36,242 bases of DNA, from assembly GCA_964389735.1 (NCBI GenBank), contig CAYMEJ010000005.1, positions 1 to 36,242 of the forward strand, in the 5' to 3' direction. A program made the translations under genes and the position numbers. Source of the stretch: JAQUVS01 sp964389735. Its GTDB lineage: Bacteria; Bacillota_I; Bacilli_A; RF39; UBA660. The notes beneath the pieces were generated by a model. That model was not told the DNA's origin, did not search any database, and saw only the letters and a list, made by a program, of their open reading frames with translations. Positions 33,324 to 36,242 of this stretch are shown one piece after another; positions within the stretch are counted from its first letter, which is position 1, and every line of letters starts with the position of its first letter.

Positions 33324-33329
33324 TTTAAC

Positions 33330-33429
33330 TGTGTGGCTGCTTAGATGTGGGAGGTTGCTGATACACCAGGTTAAGTTGGTGCAAAAAATCAGGTTATTCA
33401 CACGGAGCAAGTCTATACTAGATATAGGC
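33330..33429 (+). ncRNA. Structured S10 ribosomal-protein operon leader (candidate L4-responsive)
   Basis: The untranslated leader is GC-richer than its surroundings. Nested pairings: TGTGTG (33330-33335) with CACACG (33399-33404, first pair wobble), CTGAT (33358-33362) with ATCAG (33388-33392), and CACCA (33364-33368) with TGGTG (33378-33382). A separate hairpin GTCTATA / TATAGGC (33411-33417 / 33423-33429) ends just before the RBS. The sequence resembles leaders before rpsJ in other Firmicutes. Ribosomal protein leaders of this operon are generally bound by L4, encoded here as the third gene. The ligand is inference. Confidence 0.65.
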
Positions 33430-33446
33430 GAAGGGAGGATTCAGAA

Positions 33447-33758
33447 ATGTCAAAAGAAAAGGTTCGTATCAAATTAAAAGCATATGATCATAGAATTCTA
33501 GACAATGCTGCAACAAAAATAGTTGAAACTATTAAAAGATCTGGTGGAGAAATTAGTGGTCCAGTACCATTACCAACAGAAATTGAAAAGTATACTATTT
33601 TAAGAGCTGTTCATAAAGATAAAGATTCACGTGAACAATTCGAAATGCGTACACATAAGAGAGTTATTGATATCAAAAATCCAAGCAAGGAAACTATTGA
33701 GGCATTAACTCATTTAGATTTACCAAGCGGTGTTGATGTTCAAATAAAAGTACAATAA
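33447..33758 (+). CDS. rpsJ: Ribosomal protein uS10
   Basis: 103 aa, a normal length for the small-subunit head protein, which also acts in transcription antitermination as NusE. KVRIKLKAYDHRILDNAATKIVETIKRSG, GPVPLPT and RTHKRVIDI are diagnostic. RBS AAGGGAGG lies 8 nt upstream of the ATG. First gene of the S10 operon. Confidence 0.98.
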   Translation: MSKEKVRIKLKAYDHRILDNAATKIVETIKRSGGEISGPVPLPTEIEKYTILRAVHKDKDSREQFEMRTHKRVIDIKNPSKETIEALTHLDLPSGVDVQIKVQ

Positions 33759-33776
33759 AAATTAGGAGGAAAAAGT

Positions 33777-34586
33777 ATGAAAGGAATCTTAGGTAAAAAA
33801 ATAGGAATGACACAAGTATTTACTGAAAGTGGTAAATTAATTCCTGTTACTGTTATTGAAGTTGAACCTAATGTTGTTACACAAATTAAAACAGCAGAAA
33901 AAGACGGATATGACGCTATCCAATTAGGATATGAAACTGTAAGACCAAAAGTTAGCAATAAAGCTAAAATGGGTCATACAAACAAAGCGAATACTGAACC
34001 TAAGCGCTTCTTAAGAGAAATTAGGGGAGTAAATGTTAATGACTATACATTAGGACAAGTTATTGATGCTAGTTTATTTACAAAAGGAGAAATCATTGAT
34101 GTAACAGGAACTAGTAAAGGTAAAGGGTTCCAAGGTGTTATTAAACGTTATAACCAATCTCGTGGTCCTATGGGACATGGTTCACAATATCATAGAGGTG
34201 TTGGTTCACTTGGTACACTGTTACCAATGCACGTATTGAAAGGTAAAAAGTTACCTGGACATATGGGTAATGAAACTACTACAATTCAAAATCTTGAGGT
34301 AGTAGATATCGATTTAGAAAATAATGTTATTTTAATAAGGGGAAATGTTCCTGGTCCAAAAAAATCTTTAGTAATGATTAGAACTTCAATTAAAAAAGGT
34401 GAAAAAGTAAACGAAACTGAAGAATTAGTAAGTTATGTAGAAATTCCTGTTGAAGAAGAAGTAGTAGAAGAAACAGTTGTTGAAGAAGTTGCTGAAGAAG
34501 CAAATACTGATGAAACAGTTGCAGAAGAAACTACTGAAGAAGTTGCAGAAGAAGCAACTGAAGATGAAACATCATCACAAGAATAA
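33777..34586 (+). CDS. rplC: Ribosomal protein uL3 with a long acidic C-terminal tail
   Basis: The core (residues 1-209) is a complete L3, with GILGKKIGMTQVF, FQGVIKRYNQSRGPMGHGS and MGNETTTIQNLEVV. Most bacterial L3 proteins end near residue 210, but this one continues to 269 with VEEEVVEETVVEEVAEEAN and similar VAEE-type repeats. Residues 211-269 contain 25 Asp/Glu and no Lys or Arg. The tail is in frame with no sign of a frameshift, so it is genuine unless a repeat was mis-assembled. RBS AGGAGG. Early assembly protein of the large subunit near the peptidyl-transferase centre. Confidence 0.97.
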   Translation: MKGILGKKIGMTQVFTESGKLIPVTVIEVEPNVVTQIKTAEKDGYDAIQLGYETVRPKVSNKAKMGHTNKANTEPKRFLREIRGVNVNDYTLGQVIDASLFTKGEIIDVTGTSKGKGFQGVIKRYNQSRGPMGHGSQYHRGVGSLGTLLPMHVLKGKKLPGHMGNETTTIQNLEVVDIDLENNVILIRGNVPGPKKSLVMIRTSIKKGEKVNETEELVSYVEIPVEEEVVEETVVEEVAEEANTDETVAEETTEEVAEEATEDETSSQE

Positions 34587-34643
34587 TAGAAATTAATAAA
34601 ATTAAAATATGATTATGTAAAGTGATGAAAGGAGGAATTGAAT

Positions 34644-35270
34644 ATGGAAAAAGTAAAACTTTTAAATACTAAAGGTGAAACACTTAAGGACATTAAATTA
34701 AATAAAGATTTATTTGGAATTGAATCAAATCAAAAAGTTTTATATGATGCGGTTATTTTATCTAGAGCATCATTAAGACAAGGAACACATAAAACAAAGA
34801 CTCGTTCTGAAGTTAGCGGTGGTGGAAGAAAACCATGGCGTCAAAAAGGAACAGGTCATGCTCGTCAAGGATCTATTAGATCTGTACAATGGGTAGGTGG
34901 AGGAACTTACGGTGGTCCAGTACCAAGAGACTATAGTAAGAAACAAAACCGTAAAGAAAGACGTTTAGCATTAAAGAGTGCATTAGTTGATATAGCAAAT
35001 GATGGAGCTTTAGTAGTGTTAGATGAATTAAAACTTACATCTCCTAAAACTAAAGAAATGATAAATATTTTATCAAATCTTAAATTAGTAGATAAGAAAG
35101 TTTTATTAATAGTAAAAGAATTAGATGAAAATGTAATATTAGCTTCTAGAAATTTAGAAAATGTAATATTAATTGAAGCTAGTGAAATTAATGTTTTAGA
35201 TTTAGTTGCTGCTAATACAGTAGTAGTTACAGAAGAAGCATTAAAAGCTATTGAGGAGGTGCTTGTTTAA
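34644..35270 (+). CDS. rplD: Ribosomal protein uL4
   Basis: 208 aa, normal length. The extended loop that enters the exit tunnel is complete: TRSEVSGGGRKPWRQKGTGHARQGSIRS, then GGGTYGGPVPRDYSKKQNRKERRLALKSAL. ATG 34644 follows AAAGGAGG by 8 nt; the in-frame TTG at 34638 falls too near the RBS. Candidate autogenous regulator of the operon through the leader at 33330. It shares one base with rplW. Confidence 0.98.
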   Translation: MEKVKLLNTKGETLKDIKLNKDLFGIESNQKVLYDAVILSRASLRQGTHKTKTRSEVSGGGRKPWRQKGTGHARQGSIRSVQWVGGGTYGGPVPRDYSKKQNRKERRLALKSALVDIANDGALVVLDELKLTSPKTKEMINILSNLKLVDKKVLLIVKELDENVILASRNLENVILIEASEINVLDLVAANTVVVTEEALKAIEEVLV

Positions 35271-35551
35271 TGGATACTAAGTACTTAGAAATTATAAAAG
35301 CACCAGTTATCACTGAAAAAAGTGGTGCTCTTGCTCAAGCAGGAAAATATGTATTTAAAGTAGATTCAAAAGCTACTAAAACTGAAATTAAATCAGCTGT
35401 TGAAAAAATATTCAACGTAAAAGTTAAAGAAATTCGTACTTTAAATATTAAACCTAAGAAAAAGAGAGTTGGACGTTACAGCGGTATGACTAATAGATGT
35501 AAAAAAGCATTTATTACTCTTGCTGAAGGTCAAACTATTGATCTTGGTTAG
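35270..35551 (+). CDS. rplW: Ribosomal protein uL23
   Basis: 93 aa, normal length. IIKAPVITEKSGALAQAGKYVFKV at the N-terminus and VEKIFNVKVKEIRTLNIKPKKKRVGRYSG in the middle are diagnostic. It sits at the exit of the peptide tunnel and docks trigger factor and SRP. ATG overlaps the rplD TAA by one base (TAATG), with GAGGTG upstream. Confidence 0.97.
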   Translation: MDTKYLEIIKAPVITEKSGALAQAGKYVFKVDSKATKTEIKSAVEKIFNVKVKEIRTLNIKPKKKRVGRYSGMTNRCKKAFITLAEGQTIDLG

Positions 35552-35566
35552 AAGGAGGGTTACAAC

Positions 35567-35697
35567 ATGTCAGTAAGAAATTATAAACCTAATACTAACG
35601 GACAAAGAAAAATGAGTGTTTTAGTTAATGAAGACATTACTAAAACTGCTCCTGAAAAAAGTTTATTAGTAAGTTTAAACAAAAACGGTGGTCGTAA
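35567..35697 (+). CDS. rplB: Ribosomal protein uL2, first 43 residues (fragment A)
   Basis: Begins with MSVRNYKPNTNGQRKMSVL after RBS AAGGAGGG, 15 nt after rplW, exactly where rplB belongs. It is cut off by the ten-N gap at 35698 after KNGGR plus two bases. The frame is intact up to the gap. The sequence beyond the gap does not continue this reading: a second, different rplB N-terminus starts there. This fragment belongs to the genome of the upstream operon. Confidence 0.93.
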
Positions 35698-35707
35698 NNN
35701 NNNNNNN
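35698..35707. other. Scaffold gap (10 N) joining two different rplB 5' ends
   Basis: Ten N, nominal length. Unlike the gaps at 579 and 3131, no sequence is missing between the flanks in a biological sense: both flanks contain the same N-terminal region of uL2 in two versions. A negative or false gap from mis-scaffolding is indicated. Confidence 0.85.
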
Positions 35708-35721
35708 GGAGGAAAATAAAT

Positions 35722-36242
35722 ATGGCAATCAAAAGTTTTAAGCCTACAACACCAGGTCGTAGAAAAATGAGTACTTTATTAAATAATGAAATAACAAAAA
35801 GCACTCCAGAAAAGTCTCTTGTTGTTCCTCTTAAGAAAAATGGAGGACGTAATAATCAAGGTAAGATAACAACTCGTCATCAAGGTGGTGGAGAGAAAAG
35901 AAAGTATCGTATCATTGATTTCAAAAGAAATAAATTAAATATACCTGGAACAGTAGCAAGTATAGAATACGATCCAAACAGAACAGCTAATATAGCATTA
36001 ATCAATTATGCAGATGGAGAAAAAAGATATATTATTGCACCAAAAGGATTAACTGTTGGAATGACAGTAGAATCTGGAGAAGCTGCTGATATCAAAGTGG
36101 GTAATGCATTACCAATAATGAATATACCAGTAGGTACAATGATTCATAACATTGAACTTCGTCCAGGAAAGGGAGCTGAACTAGCAAGATCTGCTGGAAC
36201 ATCTGCTCAAATCTTAGGTCGTGAAGATAAATATGTAATGAT
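35722..36242 (+). CDS. rplB: Ribosomal protein uL2, second and longer copy, cut by the window end (fragment B)
   Basis: Starts at ATG with GGAGG upstream: MAIKSFKPTTPGRRKMSTLL, and runs in frame to the window edge at about residue 173. TTRHQGGGEKRKYRIIDF, VASIEYDPNRTANIALI and IHNIELRPGKGAELARSAG are typical of uL2. The first 44 residues agree with fragment A (including its incomplete last codon, taken as Asn) at 27 positions, about 61%, which is too low for two strains of one species. This stretch (35708-36242) therefore probably belongs to another, related organism. The uL2 identity is firm. Confidence 0.95.
   Translation, partial: MAIKSFKPTTPGRRKMSTLLNNEITKSTPEKSLVVPLKKNGGRNNQGKITTRHQGGGEKRKYRIIDFKRNKLNIPGTVASIEYDPNRTANIALINYADGEKRYIIAPKGLTVGMTVESGEAADIKVGNALPIMNIPVGTMIHNIELRPGKGAELARSAGTSAQILGREDKYVM

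Noticed and set aside
33256..33477. Open frame of 73 codons upstream of and overlapping rpsJ
   Set aside because: It lies in the promoter and structured leader of the S10 operon, has no RBS and overlaps rpsJ out of frame.
35567..36242. Real tandem duplication of the rplB 5' end
   Set aside because: The two copies are too divergent and are separated only by a ten-N scaffold gap; a chimeric join explains it better.
1..36242. Genetic code 4 (TGA as Trp), suggested by the Mollicutes-like gene set
   Set aside because: Several genes, such as yvcK, the radical SAM gene and the nucleoside kinase, end cleanly in TGA, and tryptophan is encoded by TGG.
1..36242. tRNA, rRNA, CRISPR arrays, insertion sequences, prophage integrases
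   Set aside because: No GC-rich cloverleaf-like blocks, regular direct repeats, transposase motifs or integrase motifs were seen by eye. DUF5131 and the holin-like gene alone do not make a prophage.

Overview
This is a very AT-rich, gene-dense chromosomal window from a low-GC Gram-positive bacterium of the Bacilli / Erysipelotrichia / Mollicutes-like part of the Firmicutes. An uncultured gut lineage such as RF39 is my best guess from gene content, not a measured placement. Genes use the standard bacterial code: several end in TGA and tryptophan is TGG, which argues against Mycoplasma or Spiroplasma. Three runs of exactly ten N, together with conflicting sequence across one of them, indicate a draft metagenomic scaffold.

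Layout. 1-4100: end of ftsH, then dusB, an RDD membrane protein and lysS. 4100-5600: a large multi-pass transporter. 5660-10130: an accessory stretch with a DUF5131 radical-SAM-like protein, a frameshifted HD hydrolase, a YoaP-like acetyltransferase, an unknown protein, an M29 aminopeptidase and, on the minus strand, a YgjV-like membrane protein. 10320-20200: a conserved Firmicutes neighbourhood (uvrB, uvrA, YvlD-like, lgt, yvcK, whiA, convergent clpP), with a radical SAM/SPASM gene and a 108-aa unknown inserted between uvrB and uvrA. The genes hprK, rapZ and crh, which accompany these genes in Bacillus subtilis, are not here. 20310-27880: a nucleoside kinase, then gap, pgk and tpiA with a probable glycolipid glycosyltransferase and a flippase-like membrane protein embedded between pgk and tpiA. 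27900-33250: spo0A behind candidate 0A boxes, a transglutaminase-like protein, an AAA ATPase with altered catalytic motifs, a Y-family DNA polymerase and an HExxH protein. 33290-36242: the start of the S10 ribosomal operon (rpsJ, rplC, rplD, rplW, rplB) behind a structured leader.

The genome is compact. Genes often overlap by 1-10 nt or are separated by a few bases. Most transcription units end in a short AT-rich hairpin plus T tract, and several hairpins begin inside the last codons or stop codon of the gene. Promoters are clear sigma-A types, typically a TTGNNN box, 17 nt, and TATAAT or TATTAT.

Most of the window is ordinary housekeeping. The points I would look at first are: the scaffold join at 35698, where rplB starts twice with about 61% identical N-termini, so the last ~535 bases probably come from another organism; the FtsH C-terminal Rho_N/SAP-like tail; the transglutaminase-like and degenerate ATPase genes sharing a back-to-back promoter; spo0A with candidate self-regulatory sites; and the lipid-glycosylation genes inside the glycolytic operon. 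I did not find convincing evidence of a wholly new multi-gene system.
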